The position numbers and the translations under genes were made by a program. Under the pieces are notes generated by a model. It was not told where the DNA came from, did no database searches, and was given only the letters and a program-made list of their open reading frames with translations. Below are positions 12,901 to 19,603 of a stretch of 64,000 nucleotides of DNA, piece after piece. Position 1 is the first letter of the stretch, and the number at the start of each line of letters is the position of its first letter. Source of the stretch: Streptomyces sp. PT12 (GTDB lineage Bacteria; Actinomycetota; Actinomycetes; Streptomycetales; Streptomycetaceae); assembly GCF_003311645.1 (NCBI RefSeq), contig NZ_QEST01000080.1, positions 124,001 to 188,000 on the forward strand, written 5' to 3'.

Positions 12901-14524
12901 CCGCAATGACATGGGCCACCACGACTACTTCGACCGCGAGTCCTTCCGCGACTTCGCGGACACCGGCGCACTGACCCGCGAGGTGCGGCTGCTGGCGGAC
13001 AACACCACCGATGTTGCCTGGAAGATGCCCGATGGCACCTGGCGGTGGAACAAGGTCGACCGCCATGGCACCATCATGGAGTTCGGCACCCCGGAGCAGC
13101 GGGTCCGGCACTGGTCCGATGACATGAAGCGCTGGGAGGACCGGATCGTCGTCGACCCCGCGCGGCCCGACTCCCCCTACACGGTCGTCCAGGAGCTGCC
13201 GAGCGAGGTGGGCGGCGCGCTGCGGCGGGCCTTCAACCGCCCGCCGCTGCGCGTCAGGGAGTACTTCGCCGACCCCGCCCACCTCGACGACCCCGTCGCA
13301 TTCCCCCGGACCTCCGACGGGCTGCGCGGCCTCGGCTGGAAGGAGTTCGAGAGCGGCGCGGTGGCCCGCCGCAAGACCCTGCTGCCCGACGGCACCTACC
13401 TGGAGCTGGAGAGCATGGCCAAGCACTGGCGGCGGTGGGCCTATGACGACAACACGGGCACATGGAAGGTGCTCACCGAGCGGTCGATCGCCGGGTTCGT
13501 GCGGGAGCGGCCCGCCGCGTCGTTCCTCGATGGCGGGTTCGGGGGCGATCTCGGCTATGTGGGCCGGGAGACGAACTACATCGGGCTGCTCAACGACTAC
13601 CGCGGCTTCGAGCGCATGATCCGCCAGCCGCGGCGCGCGCCCTGGGGACCGGGTGTCACCGCGACCGGCGAGTCGACGTACACGCCGTTCGCGGTGCGGA
13701 ACACCCAGCACATGCTCCTGGAGTTCTTCCAGGAGCTGGTCCTGGACTTCGCGCTCAACATGGCCGTCTACGCGGCGATGCCCGGCCCGTTCGGCGGCCT
13801 CGACGTGCTCCAGGCGCTGCTGAGCGCAACCATCTCCAGCTCCGTGAAGAGCACGTTCATCGGCCTGCACAACCTGGCGGCCAACTACTCGCAGTTCCGG
13901 CTCGGGCTCAACTGGCAGGACCGCGGCTTCCCTTACCGCTTCCGCCAGGACGACGACGACATGGCGGGCGAGTGGGCGGCGAACGAGTTCGTGCTGCGCT
14001 GGCGCGGCGGCACCTACGACTTCTTCAAGGACGGCTTCCTGGTCTCCCCGCTCAGCGCCTTCATCGGCAGCCTCGCGGGCTTCATGGTCCTCGGCGTGAA
14101 GGACAGCGAGGGCGTCAGGCACGAGGTCACCTTCGAGGAAGCCGCCGCGATGGCGGGTGCCGCCGCGGGCGGCGCTGCCCTCGGCACCCTGTTCATCGGA
14201 GGCATCAAGGGCGCGATCCAGGGCACCGCGGGCGCCCGCTGGTACCACCGGCAGGGCGCGATCGACTTCACCGTGGCGCCCATCGTCAGCAAGCTGATCG
14301 AGAAGCCGGTGGGCATCCTGGCGCTCGGCCCCTTCGTCCGCGACTTCCTGGGCATCGTCCCGCCCACGGGCGACCCGGAGAACGCGGACGACCCGGAGAA
14401 CGCGGGCGACCCGTCCCAGCCCCCGCCCGTCATCGAGTTCACCCTCGACTTTCCCGTCCTCGGCCCCACGAGCCCATACCCGCACGGCGGGACGTCCGAG
14501 CCCGACACGGAGATCGCACCATGA
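968..14524 (+). CDS. Giant repeat protein (about 4518 aa) with WXG100-like N-terminus, probable T7SS-associated surface protein or polymorphic effector
   Basis: The ATG at 968 (MPRPPDWSALG) is preferred over an in-frame ATG at 941 because AGAAGGGA lies just upstream. Residues about 20-150 are helical and charged like WXG100/LXG secretion domains. A long hydrophobic block follows (about 162-205, FWKFLTYFVIGLILPAIIFG). A Pro/Thr-rich linker with 12-base DNA repeats (ATPTATPTATP, about residue 540) leads into a very long series of beta-strand repeats. Their recurring phrases are GPLAGxxVxD, GDGxPRLL, PVPGATVTPL and YLVR, resembling the bladed repeats of polymorphic-toxin scaffolds. The last 250 residues are different: helical, Gly/Ala-rich with hydrophobic stretches, such as GAALGTLFIGGIKG. 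No catalytic toxin motif was recognised. It overlaps the next gene by 4 bases (ATGA), which links it to the AAA+ protein. The secretion role is inferred. Confidence 0.7.
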   Translation: MPRPPDWSALGLDGDPTPGDPDRIEELLEAQRQIVELASEIDRDLDELMKENSQYFIGETADALRDKMDKRVRNFVQDFHQAHSDVHDALSAYRLVMIDQQEIADNALSAAEGLDEDDPDVETYRTLARNAGDALDEAAATAASAVATANSSISSMIDPCEEFWKFLTYFVIGLILPAIIFGGPAALLLIALSGVLLVKSIMDFASGRGSITDLLLAILGMIIPTTRGINIGGIIRGANTRITGAWTKSGGSVTQLLRNVSDASWTGIRNLVVVTVPKIFNTIKSGHVHARTGGAWADNPIFIAMGGKNGFAGYFAAHFTGRGALALFLPVNVTEMGSGIGNAFRISLWNRGILGQYRTGAYIHGTQLIDIRTISGFDDMGRPQVNVALWARYQPGQGHYAQFFGGMHFWSDVSKAPVITLGVDGLRLHNTPFTTTPATGSPVTSPHSSVTDLSLTRPTTPTSFVGADNAFRPAFTPDPAGGSLADLRPSQPLSLHFADQGRSMGVPNPAHAFTPDGLTHLTTPTAAPVHVATPTATPTATPTATPVPTAPPTPTPTPAPTQATHSFVGNATGTAGGDAIVDLSQGAFSPVRSDTGANASGISPTGTSATHLPGITTADMPVLGDTVAVPHTVGVPHTELSPLHANATPVATHLTTTPAAVNRLPPGEAVLDVDITAAPSLRSHFADQGLALSPPDVAQTGAAARHFGDLNPLAPVGTGPGALARADDTPLANPAPFDVGPASHLDVNAADGLDTIAGEVASALPVTPLPLAAGGLTPPAQAVAPAAVATPAFGGPPPVALSSLANRPGVIADGVAAPVPPPASHVADGARAEFDIAPPPLREADRAPHSGVVPVEGITPVAQSSTPPPPLPTAQQGAVPLAAVPQAVNGRPGAFTTRTVEIGDGPLTGFRVVDPGDGVPRLLDGYGRVVDGATVTVLDSGEYLVRRGEAVHLVTGDGLSAYTVVRLSGRGDEPDLFALVRPDGQFYPFPRDADLGRLSDRVVRHVGADGDAALVSVFGPGQRFATYDPATGQFRSEGPAAAPLDKVDADEFVKLDHVDRVEVGRQLLGDAGRSDVPLPAVGTDLTVLMVPQIRYTIETAHVRPGSSGSDGSGVSDGSGPVRHGMADSDVELTELPRPVRLFGPNDRPTGTTLTLPPGGGAPTLTRDGHPVAADHIRVTDRSIAIRIGTTTTFHSHDGHHIADLHIHHTGPLSGHAVIAEAGQPPRLIRLDGQPADTLTTAPFGDHRWRVDSLGTPVTVLDDTGVPTHDIARLAGPGNGRHAPHDEYLLTPLTGDRAPTVHQGDGTPLPHRVQPLGDEFLAIHRTNTTTHTTVTDLHDTLGSHHATLHRLPGTEHHELALTGNDPPRVIGPEGDTVPGSRVTPLPDDAGWLIHRPDHTALIAVPAEGRPGGALVIRDGSGGGVTFVPLGDRGAFVRIGDNTPHIVDDTGHFHPTVTLRDDQGRASDLFLAPPTGRADTPAVFGGDGSLHSDDVHSTFGGDRVVVHTSGAYDVHGPDGVLLDSSTRHPGGPLGAGNHLEIADDGTARVVRPDGTPVPNARADLLADGGYLVNTPGQRPGVVDARGIHTHDAVWLHQRDIPYGWAALPLRGDDPFALTPDGAPWRAFTLDADAAGITGRLADTYATVVFDRAGTYLGFRLIMTEGRLADHEIHFSLATAQAGDMGFRVVTADGQVVNGAGVRRLALGPGPHDAGILVTIPGRDPAVIDSGFGNYLYDAAVLPPLPGRDTGSIAIWPTNGSGPGALFDDFGRVPGPDVAVRDGLLAVTYGPEVTVLYRLDGTWESTVRSGEGHGSFSGYRIELTELPDGTVTAQVIHTQTGAPVADVTLRPFGEDMTVVDAPGVGSALVGPGAHHSHIVAQVPGAPDRLVAVPVGTDRTGPSDGFWMDGAALRVEGFPDAVFRTADGTFLGYAHRIAEGPLGGNVLAFPDGGTPFVVRPDGTPLPDATVRPLDNDQFLVEVPGGGHVLLNRGAFSDYDVVPLPGRDGNATNELALLPIDEAQHAPVVVRTDRPATEGAVAPAPYVTVRTSSETVEGADGATTVRTLEITTGPLAGLRVVDSGDGAPRLLGPGDHPVPGATVTPLDLDWYLVRSADGSYAITQSALTPMETIQTLSGALSRYSVILPQGGGLPQVADAIGFAVQGARVERLAADMFLVEVDDIGRQVVNGTGAHTHDAVRLPHPDGTPGDIVVARPLDQTGQPTVHQGGRDISDDAWIDDDTITVYSGPHTTEHSLDGAFLNRVTELTGGPLDDLQILDTGPATPLRLVDTEENPIPGSTVTPLTTGERLISHDDTRYLADEHGVVTHRATLLTGRDGHPDILALSGPDGQLYPLPRALDGTVLDNHVIRRIDATATPTPANPTPRPEHHLTLYTPDHRAIIYDARTGHFTSDTPAIPGLQGVGPDEYRLLTPHDQATIRHQLAESTTRTGPTAPAPGSTDRTVFMAFTPRGPEPVQGAPVPGPSAQQTGSFDIPVEEGAELRLAFAPDTGRVTAADAVTPDGGPRLGVTLESQGNVDIVRVTRGEATVRTERWIALVDSANVPRVHLRLVDGQVTAYRPGPDGSLTRLNDGITRLGDGSGTRVLLPEDRFILDDAGVRTHDVVELQATGGTRVRDFVDIPIRDGGQPQVRDLTGEPRGFTPEVTGQTITVPRGAVTTVYDRATGVWQREIRAFGAGPLAGHDIRVPNTALGDQARPTLIERNTGAEVPHSSVDLRRNADTGAIEGEIRIVRGHSTAFHDVANGDALRQVHRLGGDAEFDGADLVVPARGGDDPSLLRGGEPVPGSRVIAIPDEGFLVRVGDRQALLDLTGGPHPGAAEAALPDGTTGLVLRSPRGDGHHAFFDAQGQRAEATFTEDGGTRHVTLTWGDNGTLTYRFTGDPGGHATQLTHETYRVTGGPFAGRDLEVTHADNTSTAVIRATGRADLPAVEQRWAGFHGYRIPEGNGPHHAVITSTGGFSHRATPLVTRGGETDAFVHLPPAGTEGGPVLRTVDGTGHQAAAFTHDRTGYSLTDAAGITRKNGTDGRFIEERFTIVGGSVHNHVLRLPDDLGQATITSPGPGRAHPVKVAVQHDNTLRVHWNTKHVLVDPATRTTTHDVAPLTREGPDGTQTVEGYALTDLVAHHAPPTYRTAYGDPIPDGGTRPGEDFAIQRDGVTEYFDRDTGVHRFSERRLPNDGSGVGGTAVRIHETVHNGQYHRAYDLLDDHRAVVPDRVVTGRQEVPTGVDPGTGFRARSADGSQTWAFRADGTPDFHIGPRDPDSGLRTATKHTPDGTTTFQVRELGDRVGQRFADVTTGNVRDRDLNPIPGHRLVAEEGNRFRYTGHATGLRDGEYKVYGEDGRLIEQRINIIAKGRRLVDHFYKAVYEHDAAGKITGGTWERWRPNPEAARWTEGNGERPPASIGPPTAAPWLDRGWVEVKGADQGHVSLVTFNSDGLRHLVFERRPLADGATLDAHTPGTVTDFAVRWHGTPTGFLSQRQRWQLLDAGGNAAGNGIRIWGTSRRTFFDYGEQIHVSRSLTGPVHHYRETPDGGYVLATREASSSSLFSFRTGQGGNWHRYGADFSVQANGERRWYTGGHGWIDRMPDPRKHDIVTVNEKFPPVTRHNIRNFRAYELGSDGLPTGGWTTVSPQGKPTGVQQVKPDGSWEHTHRIAEQRPPNFYRSWLSPEFRGMDVGISHLSDTLLPHMFRPRNNRYLATGTEAAFIRDSRLQTFSFESGTGAGTSNPVPTTRGVEVISSRGWNTVRVSSTGQMSHETRDLANGNTLTVGDGVTLPPGVTRNGDLLPWSEGPGKLSGHRTFDSDHFIDPPRDSGKKGNDVQWQDQFRTDVPPGGDGYTRDAGGVGHEWHIARMGFKDGTILDYRPRPRSQEDGAGNDGIDFQRTVHAGDTWRPEGRQLEPGYQESDWVLTNHQGKLLARQDTFPGLGPNGTDLRVHSVYTHSWRSDSVDWTASDGSSGARKLASRNDMGHHDYFDRESFRDFADTGALTREVRLLADNTTDVAWKMPDGTWRWNKVDRHGTIMEFGTPEQRVRHWSDDMKRWEDRIVVDPARPDSPYTVVQELPSEVGGALRRAFNRPPLRVREYFADPAHLDDPVAFPRTSDGLRGLGWKEFESGAVARRKTLLPDGTYLELESMAKHWRRWAYDDNTGTWKVLTERSIAGFVRERPAASFLDGGFGGDLGYVGRETNYIGLLNDYRGFERMIRQPRRAPWGPGVTATGESTYTPFAVRNTQHMLLEFFQELVLDFALNMAVYAAMPGPFGGLDVLQALLSATISSSVKSTFIGLHNLAANYSQFRLGLNWQDRGFPYRFRQDDDDMAGEWAANEFVLRWRGGTYDFFKDGFLVSPLSAFIGSLAGFMVLGVKDSEGVRHEVTFEEAAAMAGAAAGGAALGTLFIGGIKGAIQGTAGARWYHRQGAIDFTVAPIVSKLIEKPVGILALGPFVRDFLGIVPPTGDPENADDPENAGDPSQPPPVIEFTLDFPVLGPTSPYPHGGTSEPDTEIAP
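2566..2602. repeat. 12-base tandem repeat coding for a Pro/Thr/Ala linker
   Basis: About three near-perfect copies of CCCACGGCCACA encode repeating PTAT residues in the low-complexity linker of the giant protein. They divide the hydrophobic N-terminal part from the beta-repeat region. Confidence 0.8.
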
Positions 14525-16842
14525 CCGACGACCAGATCCGCGTCGCCCCCCGCAGCAAGGGGGCGCACCGGACCATCACCGAAGCGCTCGGGGCCGCCCC
14601 GGCCGGGGCGGTGATCAGCATCGCCCCCGGCGAGTACCGCGAGTCGTTCCGGCTGATCCGCCGGGTGACGCTGCTCCCGCAGCACGGCACGGGCTCCGTC
14701 ACCGTCGCCGTCCCCGCCGCCGCGGGCGCCGTGACCGTGGCCGCCCCCAACTGCCGGATACGCGGCCTGGTGATCCGAGGCCACGACCCTGGCGAGGCGC
14801 TGCTGCGCGTCGAGGACGCCGCGGGGCTGACCCTGGAGGACTGCGTCGTCACCCATGGCCGGGTCGAGGTCCTGGGCTCGCGAGCCACCACTCCGAGGCC
14901 CGACCGGCCCGTCGGCGACATCCCGCTCGACCACGACCTGTCGGCCGAGCTGGCCGACCCCACCGCGGGCGGCGTCCTGGTGACCCGCCGCACCAAGCTG
15001 CGGGCCGCCCGGCACACCGCCCTGCATGTCACGGGGGACGCGCTGGCCCGGCTCGACGACACCGCCATCGAGGGCGTCGAAGGCATCGGCGTGGCCGTTT
15101 CGGGCACGGCCGTGCTCCGCGCCCACCAGCTGCGCGTGCACGGCGGCTCGGGCTCATCGCTGCGCGCCCGCGACACCTCGCGCGTGCTGCTGCGCGCCAG
15201 CGGCCTGTTCGGCCCTGGCCGCAACGGGCTGCTGGTGCAGGACGCCGCCGAGGCGCTGCTGACGGACTGCCGGGTGGAGAACGCGGCCCGCTCCGGCGTG
15301 CGCCTCGACCACACCGCGCGGGCCGAGATCGACGAGTCCACGATCGCGGGGGCGCGGCTGTCGGGCGTCGAGGTCCGCGACCAGGCGCGGGTGGCGCTGC
15401 GCGGGGTGCGGGTGGCGGGCGGCGAGACGGGCGTCCGGCTGCGGTCCACCGAGGAGTCGGTGCTGCTGCACTGCTCGGTCACGGGCCAGCAGGGCAACGG
15501 CGTGGAGCTGGGCGCCGGTTCGGACCCGAGGCTGCGGGGGGTGCGGGTGACCCGCAGCGGCAAGCACGGGGTGATGGTGGGCGAGGGCGGCCGGGGCACG
15601 TTCGACCACTGCGACGTGATCGCCAGCGGCTTCCCCGCCCTGCACATCGGCCGGGACGGCGCGCCCCGCTTCCGCGGCTGCCGCGTCTTCGACTCGGCCA
15701 ACGACGTCGCCCTCTCCGAGGGCGCGAGCCCGGAGTTCGAGAACTGCCAGGCGATCAACGTGGGTTCGCCCCGGCTGCCAAGCTCATCGCACGGCGCGAG
15801 GACGGCAGGGGGTGCGAGGGGCGCGGGAAGGGGCGCCGCGTCCCGCGGGCCGGGCCGCGGGGAGCGGGAGCGGGACGGCGGGCCGCCCGGAGGCCCCGGT
15901 GCGCCCGCGCCTCCCGCGGGTCCGGCCGGGCCCGCGGGAGGCGGCGGCGCGTCCGTGGCGCGCGGCGGCCCGGCCGCGGCGGCGACCAACGCCTCGCCGC
16001 CCGAGCCCGAGCAGGGCGAGGCGCCCGAGGCCGAGTCGCTGTCCGACCTGCTGGCCGAGCTCGACGAGCTGGTGGGTCTTGAGAACGTCAAGCGGGACGT
16101 CGGCGGCATGGTCAAGCTGATGCAGACGGTGCGGATGCGCCAGGAGGCCGGGCTGCCCGCGCCGCCGCTCAGCCGCCACCTGGTGTTCGCGGGCAACCCC
16201 GGCACCGGCAAGACCACCGTCGCGCGCCTCTACGGGCGGCTGCTGCACGCGCTCGGGCTGCTCTCCCACGGCCACCTGGTCGAGGTGGACCGCAGCGCCC
16301 TGGTCGGCGAGTACATCGGCCACACGGGCCCCAAGACCACCGAGGCGTTCCAACGGGCGCGCGGCGGTGTACTGTTCATCGACGAGGCGTACGCGCTGAC
16401 CCCACCGGGTGTGACCCAGGACTTCGGGCTCGAGGCCATCGCCACCCTGGTGAAGCTGATGGAGGACCACCGCGACGAGGTCGTCGTGATCGCCGCTGGC
16501 TATCCCGGCGACATGGACCGCTTCATCAGCTCCAACCCGGGCCTGGCGTCCCGGTTCACACGCAGCCTGCTGTTCGCCGACTACTCCACGGAGGAGCTGG
16601 TGGAGATCGTGGAGCACCACGCCCGCCGCCACCGCTACGAGCTGACCGCGGGCGCCCGCAAGGCGCTCGCCGCGCATATCGGGGCGATTCCCCGGGGCGA
16701 CCGGTTCGGCAACGGGCGCACCGCGCGGCAGCTGTTCCAGCGGATGACGGAGAGCCAGGCGATGCGCGTGGCCGAGCTGACGTCGCCGCAGGCCAGCGAG
16801 TTGATGGCCCTCGACGAGACCGACCTCCCCGTCCCGTCCTGA
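14521..16842 (+). CDS. Right-handed beta-helix / CbxX-type AAA+ ATPase fusion (EccA-like)
   Basis: The product is 773 residues and starts at the ATG overlapping the previous stop (ATGA). Residues about 1-420 carry the short, irregular repeats of a right-handed parallel beta-helix, with phrases such as GNGLLVQDAAEALLTDCRVE and GKHGVMVGEGGRGTFDHCDV. A Gly/Pro/Ala-rich linker of about 80 residues follows. The C-terminal part is a CbxX/CfqX-type AAA+ domain: Walker A GNPGTGKTT near residue 558, Walker B GVLFIDEAYAL near 613, and an RFxRS arginine-finger region in ASRFTRSL. Mycobacterial EccA has the same AAA+ type fused to a TPR domain. Here a beta-helix takes that place and may bind the giant substrate made just upstream. 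Function as a T7SS chaperone/unfoldase is inferred from family and context. Confidence 0.8.
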   Translation: MTDDQIRVAPRSKGAHRTITEALGAAPAGAVISIAPGEYRESFRLIRRVTLLPQHGTGSVTVAVPAAAGAVTVAAPNCRIRGLVIRGHDPGEALLRVEDAAGLTLEDCVVTHGRVEVLGSRATTPRPDRPVGDIPLDHDLSAELADPTAGGVLVTRRTKLRAARHTALHVTGDALARLDDTAIEGVEGIGVAVSGTAVLRAHQLRVHGGSGSSLRARDTSRVLLRASGLFGPGRNGLLVQDAAEALLTDCRVENAARSGVRLDHTARAEIDESTIAGARLSGVEVRDQARVALRGVRVAGGETGVRLRSTEESVLLHCSVTGQQGNGVELGAGSDPRLRGVRVTRSGKHGVMVGEGGRGTFDHCDVIASGFPALHIGRDGAPRFRGCRVFDSANDVALSEGASPEFENCQAINVGSPRLPSSSHGARTAGGARGAGRGAASRGPGRGERERDGGPPGGPGAPAPPAGPAGPAGGGGASVARGGPAAAATNASPPEPEQGEAPEAESLSDLLAELDELVGLENVKRDVGGMVKLMQTVRMRQEAGLPAPPLSRHLVFAGNPGTGKTTVARLYGRLLHALGLLSHGHLVEVDRSALVGEYIGHTGPKTTEAFQRARGGVLFIDEAYALTPPGVTQDFGLEAIATLVKLMEDHRDEVVVIAAGYPGDMDRFISSNPGLASRFTRSLLFADYSTEELVEIVEHHARRHRYELTAGARKALAAHIGAIPRGDRFGNGRTARQLFQRMTESQAMRVAELTSPQASELMALDETDLPVPS

Positions 16843-16855
16843 CCGCGAGGCACCG

Positions 16856-17716
16856 ATGGCAGAGAAGTTGACGAAGGTGACGGAGAAGCCGGACGACGCG
16901 GATCACAGGTTCGCCGATGTCTTCACCCGCCAGCCGACCGTGGCACGCCGCGGGCTGCTGCCGGGGCGCCGCGTGTTCACCTCCCTGGTGGGGGCGGTCG
17001 CCATGGTGGTGGTGATCACCGGCTCCGTCTGGCTGGTCGGCGCCGTGCTGCCGGACGGCGGTGACGGCGAGACGGAGCCCGTCGCCGCGCCCGACCTCCC
17101 GGTGGAGTCCCCCACGCTCGGCCCCGAGGAGCCGACCGAGGAGCCCGAGCCCGAACCCGAGCCCACCGAGGAGCCCGAACCCGAGCCGGTACCCGAGCCC
17201 GAACCCGTACCCGAGCCGGAACCCGAGCCCGAGCCCCAGCCGCTCACCGCGCCGCAGAGCCTGGATCCGGCGGACTTCCCCGAGCACGGCGGCGTCTACG
17301 CGCTCTACGCGGGCACCGGGCCCGACCTGTGCGCTGAGGTGCTGAACGGCAGCGAACAGAGGGGCACCGCCGTCCAGCTGGCGGAGTGCGACCGCGGCCG
17401 GGGCCAGCAGTTCACCGCGCGGCGGAACGAAGAGCCGGTGAACACGTTCCGCCTGATCACCGCGGGCAACAACTGCCTTGACGTGCCGCAGGGCTCATCG
17501 ACCGTGGGCCGCGAGATCTGGGTGTGGGAGTGCAACGGGCTCTCGCCCCAGCTGTGGCGCGCCGAGGAGGTGGGCGACGGCGCGGTGCAGCTGGTCTCCC
17601 ACCGCACCGGCCAGTGTCTCGAGGTGCCCAACGACTCCGCGCAGCCGGGCCTCCAGCTCCGCCAGTGGGACTGCGACGGCTCCCCGGGACAGCGGTGGCG
17701 GATGATGCTCTACTGA
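16856..17716 (+). CDS. Membrane-anchored ricin-type beta-trefoil lectin
   Basis: The 286-residue protein begins 13 bases after the AAA+ gene. Residues 1-40 are charged and cytoplasmic, about 41-65 form one transmembrane segment (SLVGAVAMVVVITGSVWLVG), and about 75-130 are a Pro/Glu repeat stalk (EPEPEPEP). Residues about 145-286 form a ricin-B-like domain with QxW-type repeats (GQQF, PQLW, GQRW) and paired Cys (DLCAEV, ECD, NCLDV, ECN, QCLEV, DCD). The topology suggests a carbohydrate-binding domain held outside the membrane. With its upstream neighbours it may form a cell-wall docking or secretion unit; this is inference. Its stop overlaps the end of the convergent gene at 17710 by 7 bases, leaving no room for a terminator. 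Confidence 0.85.
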   Translation: MAEKLTKVTEKPDDADHRFADVFTRQPTVARRGLLPGRRVFTSLVGAVAMVVVITGSVWLVGAVLPDGGDGETEPVAAPDLPVESPTLGPEEPTEEPEPEPEPTEEPEPEPVPEPEPVPEPEPEPEPQPLTAPQSLDPADFPEHGGVYALYAGTGPDLCAEVLNGSEQRGTAVQLAECDRGRGQQFTARRNEEPVNTFRLITAGNNCLDVPQGSSTVGREIWVWECNGLSPQLWRAEEVGDGAVQLVSHRTGQCLEVPNDSAQPGLQLRQWDCDGSPGQRWRMMLY

Positions 17717-18450
17717 CGCGGCAACGCCAGCGTTCCGGCCGGTGTGGCCTGAAGGGTCAGCCAGCACTCCCTCCTCGGCCCCCGCGTGTGCAGGAGGACC
17801 CGGGTGTCCGGGGGCAGGGGGGCGTGGGACAGGGTGGTGTGGAGGGTGAGCCAGGGCTCGCTCGCCGTGCGGCCCGTGATGTGGTGGGCCGCGGGGGTCC
17901 GGGGCGGGGGGCCTTCGCCGCAGGCGATGACCCGCAGGGGCCCTGGGCCGCGGTGGATCCGCAGGCCGATGGCCGTGAACCACGCGCCGCCCGCGCGGGC
18001 GTCGGCGAACAGCGGCTCGTCGCAGATCAGCGCCGTCGCCGCGGCGGGCATCGCCCAGCTCAGCAGGTCGAACACCAGCGCGCCGCCCAGCTCGTCGAGG
18101 TGCGTGACGCCGATGTCCTCGCCGCGCCAGCCCGACGCGTGGACCAGGCCCGCGAGCGCCGCGACCTTGGCGTCGCGCGGCGGGCCCGAGCGGACCAGGA
18201 ACAGCGGCTGCTCGTCGGGCGGCGGGCCGAGCGCGGCCAGGGCCAGCGCGCTGACGTCGGGGCCCTCGGCCTCGGCGTCCTCAGGCGAGGCGACGACCAG
18301 GTGCTCGAACGGGATGCCGCCCGCCTCGGCCACCCGGCGCGCGCGGGGCAGCAGCGCGGCGGGGAAGTCGTCCAACGGCCTGTAGTCGGTGTGGAGCCGG
18401 GTCGCCACGGAGAGCGCGTGAACGCTGAGGTGCGCGCCGAGGTCAGGCAT
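17710..18450 (-). CDS. Ketosynthase-like protein without catalytic Cys, copy 1
   Basis: This 246-residue protein is the last gene of the 14-gene minus-strand operon; its ATG overlaps the ACAD-1 coding end by 8 bases. It aligns by eye along its length with the product of 22958-23713, the shared core including VTHLDELGGALVFDLLSW and AAATALICDEP. Spacing of hydrophobic segments and the C-terminal phrase (DTRVLLHTRGPRRECWLTL) resemble a thiolase fold, where KASIII proteins end in a GDRVLL-GxG-type strand. The position expected for the nucleophilic Cys is not Cys, and no HxxN pair is visible. I infer a non-catalytic KAS-like partner, comparable in idea to chain-length factors, but this rests on pattern only. 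It could also be an unrelated conserved family. Confidence 0.5.
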   Translation of the reverse strand: MPDLGAHLSVHALSVATRLHTDYRPLDDFPAALLPRARRVAEAGGIPFEHLVVASPEDAEAEGPDVSALALAALGPPPDEQPLFLVRSGPPRDAKVAALAGLVHASGWRGEDIGVTHLDELGGALVFDLLSWAMPAAATALICDEPLFADARAGGAWFTAIGLRIHRGPGPLRVIACGEGPPPRTPAAHHITGRTASEPWLTLHTTLSHAPLPPDTRVLLHTRGPRRECWLTLQATPAGTLALPRQ

Positions 18451-19603
18451 CGGCGTCCCCGCTCCGGTAGCCGCGGGCGACGTGCAGGCGCTGGATGTTG
18501 CCGCTGCCCTCCATCAGCTCGAACGCGCGCACGTCCCGCGTCCACTTCTCAAGCAGCGGGTGCTCCAGCAGGCCCGCGGGGCCGAGCGCCGCGGCGGCCC
18601 AGTGGGCGGTGGCCACCGCCATCCTGGTGGCGCCGAGCTTGGCCACGCTGGAGAGATAGCCGCGCTCCGGTGAACGGTCCACGCGGGCCGCCGCCCGCAG
18701 GACGAGGCGGCGCGCCGCCCGCGCGCGAGCGGCGACCAGGTCGGCGCCCGGCGCGCCCTTGCGGTGCTCGGCCACATACGCGGCCATGGCGAGCGCCGTG
18801 CCCACCGCCGCCGCGGCGACGCGGACCCGCATCCGGTGGAACGTGGTGACCGCGCCCCACACGCCGCGCCGGGTCACCGGCAGGTGCTCGCCCAGCAGCA
18901 GGTCACCGGCCAACGGGAGCCCGTCGAAGCGGAGTTCGCTCAGAAACGCCCCGCGAAGACCCACCATGTCAAGGCGCCCCGCGTGCCAGCCCGGCGCGGG
19001 AAGCTCCACGAGCGCCGCGCGGATCGACAGCGCGGAGCGCCCCGTTCGCCCGAACACCACCCCCACGCCACCGCGCGCCCCCTGTCCGATGTACCGCTTC
19101 GCCCCGTGCAGCAGCCAGCCGCCCGACCCGTCGCGTTCGAGCCGCGTCTCCATAGCCGTCGCGTCGCTGCCCCGGCCCTCCTCGGTCATCGCGAAGAACG
19201 ACCAGGTGCGCCCGTCGGCGAGGCGCCCGTAGAAGCGCTCCCGCTGGGCGGCATCGCCGAGCAGGTCGACAAACACGCCCGCGAGCCCGGGTGAGGGGCA
19301 GGCGAGGAGCGCGCCCGCGTCGCCGCGGGCGAGCTCGGTCATGCCGACGACGTTCTCCAGGCAGGAGTCGCGGTTCAGCACGGGCGGGCCATCGCGCGCG
19401 TCGCGGAACTCCTCGGGCGTCTCGGAGCGCCGCACCATCGCATACGCGGGCGCGTCCAGGTGCCCCTCCATCGCGCCGGGGTCGGCGTCGATCGCCAGCG
19501 CGCGCGACCGCAGGTCGTCGGCCGCCTCCCTGGCCGCCGCGCGGATGGCGCGCAGCCGGTGGTCGAAGTCGTCGACATCGTCAATGTCATCCACGTCGCT
19601 CAT
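18443..19603 (-). CDS. Acyl-CoA dehydrogenase family flavoprotein, copy 1 (ACAD-1)
   Basis: The product is 386 residues. FAD/substrate motifs are visible in the middle domain (FFAMTEEGRGSDATAMETRL, then GWLLHGAKRYIG). The C-terminal helical domain ends in EKWTRDVRAFELMEGSGNIQRL. Glu365 in MEG sits where the catalytic base of many ACADs lies (the EGT motif). In pathways such as pyrrole formation, ACAD relatives oxidise aminoacyl or acyl groups bound to a carrier protein; the neighbouring ACPs suggest the same here. The start ATG overlaps the KASIII-1 stop (ATGA). The gene is strikingly similar, also in DNA, to 23706-24839 downstream of the first 60 codons. Substrate unknown. Confidence 0.85.
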   Translation of the reverse strand: MSDVDDIDDVDDFDHRLRAIRAAAREAADDLRSRALAIDADPGAMEGHLDAPAYAMVRRSETPEEFRDARDGPPVLNRDSCLENVVGMTELARGDAGALLACPSPGLAGVFVDLLGDAAQRERFYGRLADGRTWSFFAMTEEGRGSDATAMETRLERDGSGGWLLHGAKRYIGQGARGGVGVVFGRTGRSALSIRAALVELPAPGWHAGRLDMVGLRGAFLSELRFDGLPLAGDLLLGEHLPVTRRGVWGAVTTFHRMRVRVAAAAVGTALAMAAYVAEHRKGAPGADLVAARARAARRLVLRAAARVDRSPERGYLSSVAKLGATRMAVATAHWAAAALGPAGLLEHPLLEKWTRDVRAFELMEGSGNIQRLHVARGYRSGDADA

